Of a stretch of DNA of 64,000 nt, positions 42,666 to 51,630 are shown in pieces. How positions within the stretch are numbered: position 1 is the stretch's first letter; each line of letters starts with the position of its first letter. The DNA comes from Microbacteriaceae bacterium VKM Ac-2855 (GTDB lineage: Bacteria > Actinomycetota > Actinomycetes > Actinomycetales > Microbacteriaceae). Made by a program: the position numbers and the translations under genes. The stretch is from contig JABMLG010000007.1 of the NCBI GenBank assembly GCA_013204985.1, forward strand, positions 171,458-235,457, given 5' to 3'. Under the pieces are notes generated by a model, which made no database searches, was not told the origin of the DNA, and was given only the letters and a program-made list of their open reading frames with translations.

Positions 42666-43643
42666 GTGTCTGACAGAAACCGCGACGACGTCGACTGGGC
42701 CACGGCTGCTGAGCAGTCGTCCGAGGAGGACGAGGCGCAGGAGGGCAACACGCTCGCCCAGGCTGAGGACGCCATCCACGCCGCCGAAGAGAGCGCGCTG
42801 AGCGTCATCGACGAGAACGAGTCCGAGGAAGACCTCGAGGCCGACCTCGAAGCGGCGCTGGACGCCATCGGTGAGGTCGACGACCCCGAGGCCGACGCCA
42901 TCGTCGACGAGGCGTCGCACATCGACTCCGTCGAGGAGGCCGAAGCGGCTCTCGAGGCCGTCGAGGACGAGGAAGAAGTCGCCGAAGAGGACGCCGCCGC
43001 AGAGAACGAGGACGAGGTCGAGATCGACCCGTACGAGGCCTTCCGCCAGGAGCTGCGCGGCAAGTTCGGCAAGTGGTACGTCATCCACTCCTACGCGGGC
43101 TTCGAGAAGCGCGTGAAGAGCAACATCGAGAACCGCAAGGTCTCGCTCGAGGCCGAGGACTACATCTTCGAGGTCCAGGTCCCGATGGAGGACGTGGTCG
43201 AGATCAAGAACGGCCAGCGCAAGATGGTCACCCGCGTGCGCATCCCGGGCTACGTGCTCGTGCGCATGGATCTCAACGAGGACTCGTGGTCGGTCGTTCG
43301 ACACACCCCGGGCGTCACCGGCTTCGTCGGCAACGCGCACAACCCCACGCCTCTGCGTTTCGAGGAGGCCTTCAACATGTTGAAGAGCCTCGTCGAGATC
43401 AAGGACGTCGCTCCCTCGAAGGCGGGTGGCGCGAAGGGCTCGAAGACCCAGGCCCGCACCATCACGGCCGAGGTCGACTTCGAGATCGGGGAGACCATCA
43501 CGATCAAGGAGGGTTCGTTCGCGGGTCTGCCCGGTTCGATCTCCGAGATCAAGCCCGAGAGCGGAAAGCTCACGGTCCTCGTCTCGCTCTTCGAGCGCGA
43601 GACCCCCGTCGAGCTCTCGTTCGACCAGGTCACCAAGCTCTAA
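42666..43643 (+). CDS. nusG: transcription termination/antitermination factor NusG with acidic N-terminal extension
   Basis: The 325-residue protein has a normal NGN domain (from about residue 135, KWYVIHSYAGFEKRVK) and C-terminal KOW domain (FEIGETITIKEGSFAGLPGS). The first ~125 residues are a highly acidic Asp/Glu/Ala extension. NusG links RNA polymerase to Rho or the ribosome. GTG start; the extension begins directly there. An intrinsic terminator follows. Confidence 0.95.
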   Translation: MSDRNRDDVDWATAAEQSSEEDEAQEGNTLAQAEDAIHAAEESALSVIDENESEEDLEADLEAALDAIGEVDDPEADAIVDEASHIDSVEEAEAALEAVEDEEEVAEEDAAAENEDEVEIDPYEAFRQELRGKFGKWYVIHSYAGFEKRVKSNIENRKVSLEAEDYIFEVQVPMEDVVEIKNGQRKMVTRVRIPGYVLVRMDLNEDSWSVVRHTPGVTGFVGNAHNPTPLRFEEAFNMLKSLVEIKDVAPSKAGGAKGSKTQARTITAEVDFEIGETITIKEGSFAGLPGSISEIKPESGKLTVLVSLFERETPVELSFDQVTKL

Positions 43644-43669
43644 CGCTTCCCGCGCAGCGCAACGGAATC

Positions 43670-43695
43670 GCCCCGGCCTTCGCGCCGGGGCTTTT
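43670..43695 (+). terminator. intrinsic terminator after nusG
   Basis: Stem GCCCCGGC / GCCGGGGC with loop CTTCGC followed by TTTT, 27 bases after the nusG stop. Confidence 0.9.
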
Positions 43696-43842
43696 CTGAT
43701 GTAAGCTTTCGTGGGTTTGCTGCGCCCGCGCATCCGCGTGGTGTGTGCGGCGATCCACTCCACCGCGATCCGGATCCGTCCGGGTGTGCGGGAGAGCGTC
43801 CGGGAGCCCCTGGATGCTCGAACACCTAAAGAAGGAATCACA

Positions 43843-44274
43843 ATGGCACCCAAGAAGAAGGTCACCGGCCTGATCAAGCTTCAGATCAAGGCCGGCGCGG
43901 CCAACCCCGCCCCGCCCATCGGTCCGGCGCTGGGTCAGCACGGCGTCAACATCATGGAGTTCTGCAAGGCGTACAACGCTCAGACGGAATCCCAGCGCGG
44001 CAACGTCATCCCCGTCGAGATCACCGTGTACGAGGACCGCTCGTTCACCTTCGTTCTGAAGACCCCGCCCGCCGCGGAGCTCATCAAGAAGGCCGCCGGC
44101 GTCGCCAAGGGCTCGGCGACTCCGCACACCGTCAAGGTCGCGAAGCTCACCCGCGCCCAGGTCCGCGAGATCGCGGAGCAGAAGCAGGTCGACCTCAACG
44201 CCAACGACATCGAGGCCGCCGAGAAGATCATCGCGGGCACCGCTCGCAGCATGGGCATCACGGTCGAGGCCTAA
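43843..44274 (+). CDS. rplK: 50S ribosomal protein L11
   Basis: The 143-residue protein is full-length L11: [40 protein letters not shown] and the C-terminal 23S rRNA-binding domain. AAGGAATCACA precedes the ATG. The ~150-base leader after the nusG terminator probably contains its promoter and the L1 target site, not resolved here. Confidence 0.97.
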   Translation: MAPKKKVTGLIKLQIKAGAANPAPPIGPALGQHGVNIMEFCKAYNAQTESQRGNVIPVEITVYEDRSFTFVLKTPPAAELIKKAAGVAKGSATPHTVKVAKLTRAQVREIAEQKQVDLNANDIEAAEKIIAGTARSMGITVEA

Positions 44275-44372
44275 CAGCCTCTCGTGGCGCTTCGGCGCCG
44301 CATCCAGAACTTCAACTCGTGGGAGAGCCCGCCAGGCTCAACAACCACATTCTCGTTTCAAGGAGAAACAAC

Positions 44373-45065
44373 ATGGCACAGAAGTCGAAGGCCTACCGGG
44401 CCGCCGCAGCCAAGCTCGAAGAGGGCAAGTACTACACCTCGGACGAGGCCGTTGCCCTCGCCAAGGAGACCGGTTCCGCCAAGTTCAACTCGACCGTCGA
44501 GGTCGCGCTGAAGCTGGGTGTCGACCCGCGTAAGGCCGACCAGATGGTGCGCGGCACCGTCATCCTCCCGCACGGCACCGGCAAGACCGCTCGCGTCATC
44601 GTCTTCGCGACGGGCGCTGCGGCGGAGGCCGCCATCGCCGCGGGTGCCGACGAGGTCGGTGGCGCCGAGCTCATCGCGAAGGTGGCCGAGGGCTACGTCG
44701 CGTTCGACTCCGCCGTCTCGACCCCGGAGCTCATGGGCCAGGTCGGTCGTCTCGGTAAGGTGCTCGGCCCCCGCGGTCTTATGCCGAACCCGAAGACCGG
44801 CACCGTGACCCCGGACGTGGCCAAGGCCGTGACCGAGATCAAGGGTGGCAAGATCGAGTTCCGCGTCGACAAGCACGCCAACGTCCACCTGGTGGTCGGC
44901 AAGGCGTCGTTCACGCAGGAGCAGCTGCAGGAGAACTTCGACGCCGCCGTCGGCGAGGTCATCCGCCTCAAGCCGTCCGCGTCGAAGGGCCGCTACGTGC
45001 AGAAGGCCGCCGTCTCGACGACCTTCGGCCCCGGCATCCCGCTGGACGTCAACGTCCTGGTCTAA
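44373..45065 (+). CDS. rplA: 50S ribosomal protein L1
   Basis: The 230-residue protein is full-length L1 ([40 protein letters not shown]). It binds 23S rRNA and, in bacteria studied, represses its own operon. AAGGAG lies nine bases before the ATG. A hairpin follows. Confidence 0.97.
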   Translation: MAQKSKAYRAAAAKLEEGKYYTSDEAVALAKETGSAKFNSTVEVALKLGVDPRKADQMVRGTVILPHGTGKTARVIVFATGAAAEAAIAAGADEVGGAELIAKVAEGYVAFDSAVSTPELMGQVGRLGKVLGPRGLMPNPKTGTVTPDVAKAVTEIKGGKIEFRVDKHANVHLVVGKASFTQEQLQENFDAAVGEVIRLKPSASKGRYVQKAAVSTTFGPGIPLDVNVLV

Positions 45066-45096
45066 CCACGGCGCCGTCCTCGGATGGATCGTTCGC

Positions 45097-45126
45097 AAGG
45101 CCCTCGTGCTCCGGCACGGGGGCCTT
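45097..45126 (+). terminator. hairpin terminator after rplA
   Basis: Arms aaggccctcgtgc / gcacgggggcctt pair over 13 positions with one imperfect pair, loop TCCG, tail TT, about 30 bases after the stop. Confidence 0.8.
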
Positions 45127-45184
45127 TCGCGTTCCACGGAGCCGCCGCGTCGCTGGGCCCGGCGCGATCGGGTAGTTTCGGCGG

Positions 45185-45658
45185 ATGCAGCGCGCCCGGG
45201 AGTCCGACATCGACGACTGCGTCGCTTTGTGGCTGGAGGCCGTTCGTGCCCGCGAGGGGCGCGAGCCGGCCGAGGGCACGGCCGAGCGCGCTCGAGCGAA
45301 GTTCGCGCTGCCACGCGTCTCCTGGCGCGTCGCGCGAGCGGATGCACGCCTCCGTGGCTTCGCGCTGGTCACCGGGCCCGGCACCGGAGTTCCCTCCGAC
45401 CCGGCGGGTGCCGGCTACCTCGGCCTTCTCGCGGTCGACCCGCGTGACGAAGGCGCTGGCATCGGTCGGGCGCTCCTCGACACCGTCACTGCGGATGCCC
45501 GCGCGGCGAAGCTCCCGGCGCTCGTTCTGCACGTGCTGGTCGACAACGAGCGGGCTCTGCGCCTGTACGACTCGGCGGGGTGGCGGGTGCAGGGTGAGCG
45601 GCGGCCGCATCCGCTCACCGGGGCGCCTTTCGCGACGCTGATTCGTGAATTGATCTGA
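45185..45658 (+). CDS. GNAT family N-acetyltransferase
   Basis: The 157-residue protein has the GNAT acetyl-CoA loop (LAVDPRDEGAGIGRALLDTV) and C-terminal NERALRLYDSAGWRV, as in RimI-like enzymes. Substrate unknown. ATG lies six bases after TAGTTT, a leaderless pattern. Confidence 0.88.
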   Translation: MQRARESDIDDCVALWLEAVRAREGREPAEGTAERARAKFALPRVSWRVARADARLRGFALVTGPGTGVPSDPAGAGYLGLLAVDPRDEGAGIGRALLDTVTADARAAKLPALVLHVLVDNERALRLYDSAGWRVQGERRPHPLTGAPFATLIRELI

Positions 45659-45735
45659 AATTCATCGCGAATCTCCCGAATCGGTCGGAATCGCCGATTT
45701 TCCGCGCCGAGTGGAGGGCCGCCGTGCGCCCGAGG

Positions 45736-45756
45736 CCACTGCGCCTACCGCAGTGG
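45736..45756. other. 8-bp hairpin between acetyltransferase and phosphate transporter
   Basis: CCACTGCG-CCTAC-CGCAGTGG is a perfect inverted repeat within a 201-base gap that otherwise shows no gene. It may be a terminator without a T tract or part of the transporter leader. Confidence 0.45.
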
Positions 45757-45859
45757 AGGAAACGGACGAAAGACGCCACCTCGAAGTGAGATGAACGATC
45801 GAGGAACAGGCCGTGCAACGGGGTACATCGACTTGTGACCGGTGCTCGCGCCCCACAGA

Positions 45860-47047
45860 ATGATCGACGTGGAAGAGCTCTTCGTTCTCATCCTGGTCAT
45901 CTCCACGGCGCTCGCCTTCGATTTCACCAACGGATTTCATGACACCGGCAACGCGATGGCGACCTCGATCGCGACGGGCGCACTCAAACCTCAGCGCGCC
46001 GTCGCACTCGCGGCCGTCCTCAATCTCATCGGCGCGTTCCTCTCGATCGAGGTCGCCAAGACGGTCGGCGGCGACGTCGTCGACCTGAGCGCGGCGCAGG
46101 GCGAGCAGTTGATGCTGATCGTCTTCGCCGGTCTCGTCGGCGGCATCATCTGGAACCTCGCGACCTGGCTGTTCGGTCTGCCCTCGAGTTCGTCGCACGC
46201 GCTCTTCGGCGGCCTCATCGGCGCGGCACTCGTCTGGGGCCTCGTCTACGGAGCCAACGGCGTGAAGTGGGACGGGGTGCTCGCGAAGGTCATCGTGCCG
46301 GCTCTGCTCGCGCCCGTGATCGCTGCGGTCGTCGCGACCGTCGGTACGCGGATCATCCTGCGCATCACGCGCGCCGTGCCTGTCGAGAAGTCGGAGCGCG
46401 GCTTCCGCTGGGGCCAGGTGGGCTCCGCCTCGCTGATCTCGCTCGCGCACGGCACGAACGATGCGCAGAAGACCATGGGCGTGATCTTCCTCGCCCTGAT
46501 CGCCTACGGCGCCGCCACCCCGCAGAGCGATGTGCCGTTCTGGGTCAAGTTCGCCTGCGCCGTCGCCATCGCACTCGGTACCTACCTCGGCGGCTGGCGG
46601 ATCATCCGCACCCTCGGTAGGGGCATCGTCGATATCACCGCGCCGCAGGGGATGGCGGCCGACACCTCCTCCGCCGCGATCATCCTCACTTCGAGCCACC
46701 TGGGCCTGCCGCTTTCCACGACGCACGTCGCGACCGGCTCGATCCTCGGTTCGGGCCTCGGACGCACCGGTGCGACCGTGCGCTGGGGCGTCGCCGGTCG
46801 GATGGTGATCGCCTGGGTGATCACCCTGCCCTCCGCGGCGGCCGTCGGAGCGCTCTGCTGGGGGCTCGGCAACGCGATCGGCGGGCTCGCGGGGGTCGTC
46901 GTCGTCTTCGCCCTCCTGGTGGCCCTGTCGGCGTTGATGTGGTGGCGCTCACGTCGCCAGCCGATCACCGCGGGCAACGTCACCGACGCCTGGGACGGCA
47001 CGGTCGCCGCCCCCGAACTGCCCGCACCGGCTCGCGCCACCGTCTGA
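45860..47047 (+). CDS. PiT family inorganic phosphate transporter
   Basis: The 395-residue protein has about ten helices and both PiT signatures GFHDTGNAMATSIATGAL and SLAHGTNDAQKTMGVI; LGLPLSTTHVATGSILG is the C-terminal repeat. It imports phosphate (or metal phosphate) with protons. The ATG at 45860 has no clear ribosome site; GTG at 45869 is possible. The next small membrane gene follows at 20 bases. Confidence 0.92.
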   Translation: MIDVEELFVLILVISTALAFDFTNGFHDTGNAMATSIATGALKPQRAVALAAVLNLIGAFLSIEVAKTVGGDVVDLSAAQGEQLMLIVFAGLVGGIIWNLATWLFGLPSSSSHALFGGLIGAALVWGLVYGANGVKWDGVLAKVIVPALLAPVIAAVVATVGTRIILRITRAVPVEKSERGFRWGQVGSASLISLAHGTNDAQKTMGVIFLALIAYGAATPQSDVPFWVKFACAVAIALGTYLGGWRIIRTLGRGIVDITAPQGMAADTSSAAIILTSSHLGLPLSTTHVATGSILGSGLGRTGATVRWGVAGRMVIAWVITLPSAAAVGALCWGLGNAIGGLAGVVVVFALLVALSALMWWRSRRQPITAGNVTDAWDGTVAAPELPAPARATV

Positions 47048-47066
47048 AACCGCTGAGAAGGATCTC

Positions 47067-47315
47067 GTGACTCTCGACCTCGCCGGCATCGCCGCATCCG
47101 TCGTCCAGGTGCTACTGGTCGGGCTGCTGCTCGGAGCCGGGCTGCCCGCACTCTTCGCGCTCGGCGTCCGCCAGCTCGCCGTCGCCGAGGGCGACCTCGA
47201 CGGGCGTCGCGGCTCGGCTCGGGCGGTCGCCGTGGGTTGCTTCGTCGCCGCGATCGTCGTCGCGCTGCTCGGCGTCGTCGTGATCGTGTTCGGCAAGCAG
47301 ATCTTCGGCACCTGA
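47067..47315 (+). CDS. small two-helix membrane protein downstream of PiT
   Basis: The 82-residue protein has two transmembrane helices separated by a short charged loop. GAAGGA before GTG. Its position 19 bases after the phosphate transporter suggests a functional link, e.g. an accessory peptide; family not recognised. Confidence 0.75.
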   Translation: MTLDLAGIAASVVQVLLVGLLLGAGLPALFALGVRQLAVAEGDLDGRRGSARAVAVGCFVAAIVVALLGVVVIVFGKQIFGT

Positions 47316-47353
47316 GCAGCAGCGCACAAAACGGCGTCGCTACCATTGCCTCC

Positions 47354-47902
47354 GTGACGATTCGACGCGCCGTTCCGGCCGATGCCTCAGCCCTCGCCGT
47401 GCTCGCGGCGGCAACGTTCCCTCTCGCGTGCCCGCCGCACACGACCGACGAGGCGAAGGCGGAGTTCATCCGCACCGTGCTCTCTCGGGAGCGCTTCGCC
47501 GAGTATCTGGCTGATCCGCGCCGATCGCTCCTCGTCGACGACGACGGCTCGGGGCACCTGCGCGGGTACACCATGCTGATCCACGGCGAGCCGAGCGATC
47601 CGGATGCGGCGGCCTCGATCACGCTGCGGCCCACGGTCGAGCTGAGCAAGTGCTACGTCTTGGCCAGAGAGCAGGGCTACGGCACGTCGGGGATGCTCAT
47701 GGCCGCGTCCCTCGCGGTAGCGGACGAGTGGGGCGCGGCGGGCATCTGGCTCGGCGTCAACGAGGAGAACGCACGCGCGATTCGCTTCTACGAGAAGAGC
47801 GGATTCACGAAGGTCGGCCGCAAGAGCTTCCTCGTCGGCGACCGCTACGAATCAGACTTCGTCCTCGAGCGTGCACTCACCATCTCGGCGCCGATCGGGT
47901 AA
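47354..47902 (+). CDS. GNAT family N-acetyltransferase
   Basis: The 182-residue protein has the GNAT fold motifs CYVLAREQGYGTSGMLMAAS and WLGVNEENARAIRFYEKSGF. GTG start; a TACCAT box seven bases upstream suggests a leaderless start. The longer upstream frame overlaps the previous gene and is rejected. A 38-bp repeat array follows the stop. Confidence 0.88.
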   Translation: MTIRRAVPADASALAVLAAATFPLACPPHTTDEAKAEFIRTVLSRERFAEYLADPRRSLLVDDDGSGHLRGYTMLIHGEPSDPDAAASITLRPTVELSKCYVLAREQGYGTSGMLMAASLAVADEWGAAGIWLGVNEENARAIRFYEKSGFTKVGRKSFLVGDRYESDFVLERALTISAPIG

Positions 47903-47912
47903 GTGCTGCTGC

Positions 47913-48046
47913 GGGTTGCCGTTTCTTTGACGTCGGTCGTCCGGCCTTGCGGGTTGCCGTTTCTTTGACGTTGGTCGTCCGGCCTTGTGGGTTGCCGTTT
48001 CTTTGACGTTGGTCGTCCGGCCTTGTGGGTTGCCGTTTCTTTGACG
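47913..48046. repeat. 3.5 copies of a 38-bp tandem repeat
   Basis: Unit begins gggttgccgtttctttgacg and ends gtcgtccggccttgt; copies start at 47913, 47951, 47989, and a 20-base partial at 48027. Copies 2 and 3 are identical and copy 1 differs at two bases. There are no spacers. Confidence 0.95.
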
Positions 48047-48108
48047 GCTTGGAGTCGTGCGGGCGGGGTGGGGTCAGCGACACGGCGCTGCGCGCGTGTC
48101 GCTTGCTG

Positions 48109-48176
48109 GCACTGGCGCAGGGTTGTCAATTCTGTGCTCGCAAGCTCGCAAAGAATGGACAACCCTGCGCCAGTGC
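48109..48176. terminator. long hairpin between convergent genes
   Basis: Arms gcactggcgcagggttgtc (48109-48127) and its exact complement (48158-48176) form a 19-bp stem with a 30-base loop that contains a further ATTCT/AGAAT pairing. It could terminate both flanking genes. Confidence 0.75.
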
Positions 48177-48180
48177 GAGC

Positions 48181-49212
48181 TCAGCCCTCGCAGACCTTTA
48201 ACACGAGCTTGCCGCGGGTGTGGCCCTTCTCGAGGGCCTCGTGCGCGGCGGCGGCTTCGGCGAGGTCGTAGATGCCGTCGATGAAGACCTTCACATCGCC
48301 CGACTCGAGCAGCCGCGAGATCACAGCCAGCGTCGCTCCGTCCGGCGCGACCTTGTAGCCGGTGGCGCGGACGCCCGCAGCCGCGGCCTCTTCGAAGAAG
48401 GTCGGCCAGCTCCCGGTCGGCGCGTTCACGATCAGACCGCCGGGTCGCAGCACCGAGAGGGAGCGACTGCCGGTGTCGTCGTGCACGTTCCCGACCAGGT
48501 CGATGACGACGTCGACCTCGCCGACAACGTCCTCGAACCGTTCGCTCGTGTGGTCGACCACGGTCGTGGCGCCGAGCTCGCGCAGCCACTGCAGATTGCG
48601 TGGCGAGCCGGTCGCTGCGACGCGAGCGCCGAAGTACGCCGCGAACTGCACCGCGAAGTGACCGACACCGCCGGAACCGGCGTGGATGAGGATCCGCTGC
48701 CCTTCGTGCGCCTTCGCCACCTCCACGACCATGCCCCAGGCGGTCAGAGCGGCCAGAGGCACCCCAGCCGCTTCGATGTGCGAGAGCGTGCTGGGCTTGC
48801 GGGCGAGGGAGATGCTCGGCACGGTGACGTACTCGGCGTAGGAGCCCGACATCCGCGGCACCATCACGAAACCGTAGACCTCGTCGCCGGGGCGGATCGC
48901 GTGTCCTTCATACGGCGAAGTCACCACGACGCCCGAGAAGTCATGGCCCAGCACGGCCGGGTAGCTGCCGATCTGAGATGCCACGCCGCGACCGGCGCGC
49001 GTTTTGGCGTCAAGCGGATTCACGCCGGCCGCAACGACCTTGACCGTGAATTCGGCGTTGATGCTGCCGGGCGTCGCGACCGTCGCGAGGTGCAGCACGG
49101 AGGGGTCGCCGGGCGACTGGATCACTGCCGCCGTCATCGTCTCCGGCACCTCGATCCTCTCCGGGATGTTCCCCACGATCAGTCCGTGTCCGAGCGCGCT
49201 GTTGTGCATCAT
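48181..49212 (-). CDS. zinc-independent NADPH:quinone oxidoreductase (MDR family)
   Basis: The 343-residue protein is an MDR-superfamily quinone/enoyl reductase: GroES-like domain with YPAVLGHDFSGVVV, Rossmann domain with HAGSGGVGHFAVQFAAYFGA. No structural zinc cysteines. GGGAAGGG precedes two adjacent ATGs. Convergent with the acetyltransferase gene across a long hairpin. Confidence 0.9.
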   Translation of the reverse strand: MMHNSALGHGLIVGNIPERIEVPETMTAAVIQSPGDPSVLHLATVATPGSINAEFTVKVVAAGVNPLDAKTRAGRGVASQIGSYPAVLGHDFSGVVVTSPYEGHAIRPGDEVYGFVMVPRMSGSYAEYVTVPSISLARKPSTLSHIEAAGVPLAALTAWGMVVEVAKAHEGQRILIHAGSGGVGHFAVQFAAYFGARVAATGSPRNLQWLRELGATTVVDHTSERFEDVVGEVDVVIDLVGNVHDDTGSRSLSVLRPGGLIVNAPTGSWPTFFEEAAAAGVRATGYKVAPDGATLAVISRLLESGDVKVFIDGIYDLAEAAAAHEALEKGHTRGKLVLKVCEG

Positions 49213-49404
49213 TGCCCTTCCCGTGCTCCAGCAGGCTGCATCGGATCCCCCATGGTGTTCGTAGAAACGCGTGCGCCTGAACGCATTCACCATCCAACCC
49301 AGCCAATGAGTCGGCGCTGTTACGGAAAGGTCACCGCACCGAGAAGATTGCGCTCCCCGCATTACGCCCACGTGCGCGTCCCCGGTCTCGCTGGTTCTGG
49401 CACG

Positions 49405-50181
49405 ATGGGTGTTGTGCCTCCGACGTCGCCGCCACCCCGTCTCGCGACGCCGATCCTCCGCCGACGGATCCTCCTCCGAAGCGGTGCGGTGATCGTTCTG
49501 GCGGGGCTCGTCGTGCTGCTGGTAGCGCGGTCGACCCTGCGGCAGGCGGTCTACGTCAGCGAGATGGGCGCGGCCGGGATGCCGACGTCGACGGCCTTCT
49601 CGGCGGCGTTGCTGCTCGTGGCTGCGGGAGGGGCGATGGTCGCCGTCGCGAGCCGAGCGGTGCGCTCCCGTCTGCGTCTGCTGTCGCGGTGGCTGCCGTC
49701 GACGTCGATCCTCGTCGCCAGCCTCTGCTTCGCTTTCTCGTCGCAGGTCACCTGCACCGCCGGCTGCCCGCTGCCGGTCGGAGCGAGCTTCACTTGGCAG
49801 GACCTGCTGCACACCAGCGCCGCCGTGATCGGTTTCGCCGCCGCCTGCGTGGCGATGCTGCAGGTCGCTACCGCCGAGGCGCAGCCGCGGGTCGCCCGAC
49901 TCTCGCTGGCGGCGGGCGTGCTCGTCGCGGTGATCGCGGGGGCCGGCGCGATCCTCTCGCTGCTGCGGATGTCGATGGGCGTCGGCGGCACGCTCGAGTT
50001 CGTGGCGACGGGCATCGCGATCCTGTGGCTCGCGGCCTACGGCCTCTCACTCTCGGGTGTCGACGAGCCGATCACTGCGCCAGCCAGGTCGACAGTGCAG
50101 CGCGGGTCGCCTCATGCTGCCGGACGAGACCCAGGTCGCGCGCCGGCACCCGCGCCGATGCTGCGCCCGGAAGAGCCTTAG
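49405..50181 (+). CDS. four-to-six-helix membrane protein (DUF998-like)
   Basis: The 258-residue protein has six hydrophobic segments and the TCTAGCPLPVG / DLLHTSAAVIGFAAA stretches that recall DUF998. A GTG at 49414, seven bases after CACGAT, is an alternative start. The last 110 bases overlap the convergent hydrolase gene, encoding a Pro/Ala-rich tail; a large overlap for this genome. Confidence 0.7.
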   Translation: MGVVPPTSPPPRLATPILRRRILLRSGAVIVLAGLVVLLVARSTLRQAVYVSEMGAAGMPTSTAFSAALLLVAAGGAMVAVASRAVRSRLRLLSRWLPSTSILVASLCFAFSSQVTCTAGCPLPVGASFTWQDLLHTSAAVIGFAAACVAMLQVATAEAQPRVARLSLAAGVLVAVIAGAGAILSLLRMSMGVGGTLEFVATGIAILWLAAYGLSLSGVDEPITAPARSTVQRGSPHAAGRDPGRAPAPAPMLRPEEP

Positions 50182-50824
50182 CCCACTGGTCGGCGACGGC
50201 CAGCGGATGCACGGGGTCACCCTCCGCACCGATCACGATCGTCCGCGCCGTCACAGCGGCGAGTTCGGCGTCGTCGGTGTAAGCGGCGTTGCGCGGTACC
50301 TCGACGAGTCGGATCGCCCGCTCGAGGGCGAGGGGAGCGCGGAACTGCTGCGCCAACGCCTCCGCGGCGACGGGCGATTGCGCGTGGACGTCGTGGAACG
50401 GACCGGAAGCGCGGAACATCCGCTCGCCGCGGGCGACGCCGTGATCGTGCAGCAGCTGCGCGATGACGGGGAAGACCGCGAGATTCGCCGGAAGTGCCTG
50501 CGTGGTGAACGACGGCCGCACGAACGCTGCGCGATCGATCGGCAGCACGCCGCGGATCGTCAGCCGCAGCGCTATCGCCGCACCGAGTGAGATCCCGAGC
50601 ACGGTCAGCGGCTTATGCGCCGAGCCGGCGCGGATAAGGAACTCCGTGACCTCGTCCGCGAGCGCATCGAGGGTGAAATCGTCGGGCACGCCGATCTCGG
50701 TCGACGCCCCGTGCGCACGGAGGTCCGGCGCGAGGATCTCCGCATCGGCGGGGAACAGGGCGCGGAAGAGGCCGAGCGGGCCGGAGCGATCGCTGCCCAG
50801 ACCGTGCAGGAGCAGGACCGTCAT
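50072..50824 (-). CDS. alpha/beta hydrolase
   Basis: The 250-residue protein has the hydrolase fold: oxyanion strand LLLHGLGSDRSG, nucleophile elbow GISLGAA (Ser), acidic residue in VIGAEGDPVHPL and His near the C-terminus (RQHEATRAAL). Ester or related substrate unknown. It overlaps the YqaJ gene by four bases (ATGA). Confidence 0.88.
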   Translation of the reverse strand: MTVLLLHGLGSDRSGPLGLFRALFPADAEILAPDLRAHGASTEIGVPDDFTLDALADEVTEFLIRAGSAHKPLTVLGISLGAAIALRLTIRGVLPIDRAAFVRPSFTTQALPANLAVFPVIAQLLHDHGVARGERMFRASGPFHDVHAQSPVAAEALAQQFRAPLALERAIRLVEVPRNAAYTDDAELAAVTARTIVIGAEGDPVHPLAVADQWAKALPGAASARVPARDLGLVRQHEATRAALSTWLAQ

Positions 50825-51462
50825 CGGGCGCGGGTCTCGCGGTGCAGGGTCGCCATCAGTGCTCCGGCGAGGCGCAACAGGGCGGCGATCTCCCTCTCGT
50901 CGCGGTCGATCCAGCGGTAGAGCGGTTCGGGGTCGATCGGCACGAAGTCGGTGTGCTGCTCCCAGACCAGCAGAGTGCGTTCGGCGCCGAGAACGTATTG
51001 CTGCCAGAAGATCTGCCGCAGGTAGCTGCGCGGGACGCTCCGCCAGGCCTTCGTGGTGGTCTTGATCTCGCAGAGCTCGAGTCGGCCGTCGTCGCGCACG
51101 GCGAGACCGTCGGGCGTGGCGAGATGGCGCCGTTCGATCTCGGCGTGGAACAGTGTGCTGCTGGGTTCGATCGCGAACTCGCGCCGCACCCACGAGGCGA
51201 TCTCGGGCTCGCGCGCCCGGCCGTGCTCGGTGAAGGCGTTCCCGCCGAAGCCGGTGCCGTAGAGCTTCTCCTGGGCCGCCTTCTCGACGGATGCGGGGGT
51301 GGAGAGTTTGGCGACGTCGGTGGCGGTGATGCCGCGAGCGCGCGCACGCAGCCAGGCGACGCGATCAGTGGAATCGGCGACGACGCGTTTCAGGTGCGGC
51401 GGCTCGGCGTCCACGAAGGTGGGCAGCGAATCCCAGGAGAACGAGAGCTGCTGACCGACCAC
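50821..51462 (-). CDS. YqaJ-family (lambda exonuclease-like) nuclease domain protein
   Basis: The 213-residue protein has YqaJ landmarks: ITATDVAKL, FTEHGRAREPEIA, ATPDGLAV and the catalytic CEIKTTTK, then a tyrosine/tryptophan-rich strand (IFWQQYVLGAERTLLVWEQH). Related proteins resect double-stranded DNA in phage recombination. The GTG at 51462 lies six bases after CAGAAT; a longer GTG at 51477 has a ribosome site too close. It is outside any visible prophage. Confidence 0.85.
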   Translation of the reverse strand: MVGQQLSFSWDSLPTFVDAEPPHLKRVVADSTDRVAWLRARARGITATDVAKLSTPASVEKAAQEKLYGTGFGGNAFTEHGRAREPEIASWVRREFAIEPSSTLFHAEIERRHLATPDGLAVRDDGRLELCEIKTTTKAWRSVPRSYLRQIFWQQYVLGAERTLLVWEQHTDFVPIDPEPLYRWIDRDEREIAALLRLAGALMATLHRETRAR

Positions 51463-51549
51463 CGATCCATTCTGCACTCCTCCGCCGACATCATCCGCTC
51501 GTGCGCGGGTGTGTCCGGCGCCGCCGCTGCCGGGAAATGCCGGCTGCCG

Positions 51550-51629
51550 GGAAATGCAGGAGATTGCAGGAAGTGCCGACGGCGACGCGCGGACGAGGCG
51601 GCCTCGGCCGGCCGATCTCCTGCATTTCC
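51550..51629. terminator. 15-bp inverted repeat after the ROK gene
   Basis: ggaaatgcaggagat (51550-51564) and its exact complement (51615-51629) enclose 50 bases and directly follow the ROK-gene stop on the minus strand. A ccgggaaatgc direct repeat overlaps the left arm. Confidence 0.65.
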
Positions 51630-51630
51630 G

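Noticed and set aside
47913-48046. Possible CRISPR array (38-bp units)
   Set aside because: Units are head to tail without unique spacers and no cas genes are present.
50821-51462. Prophage remnant
   Set aside because: The YqaJ-like gene is alone; no integrase, recombinase, capsid or att-like repeats nearby, and base composition is unchanged.
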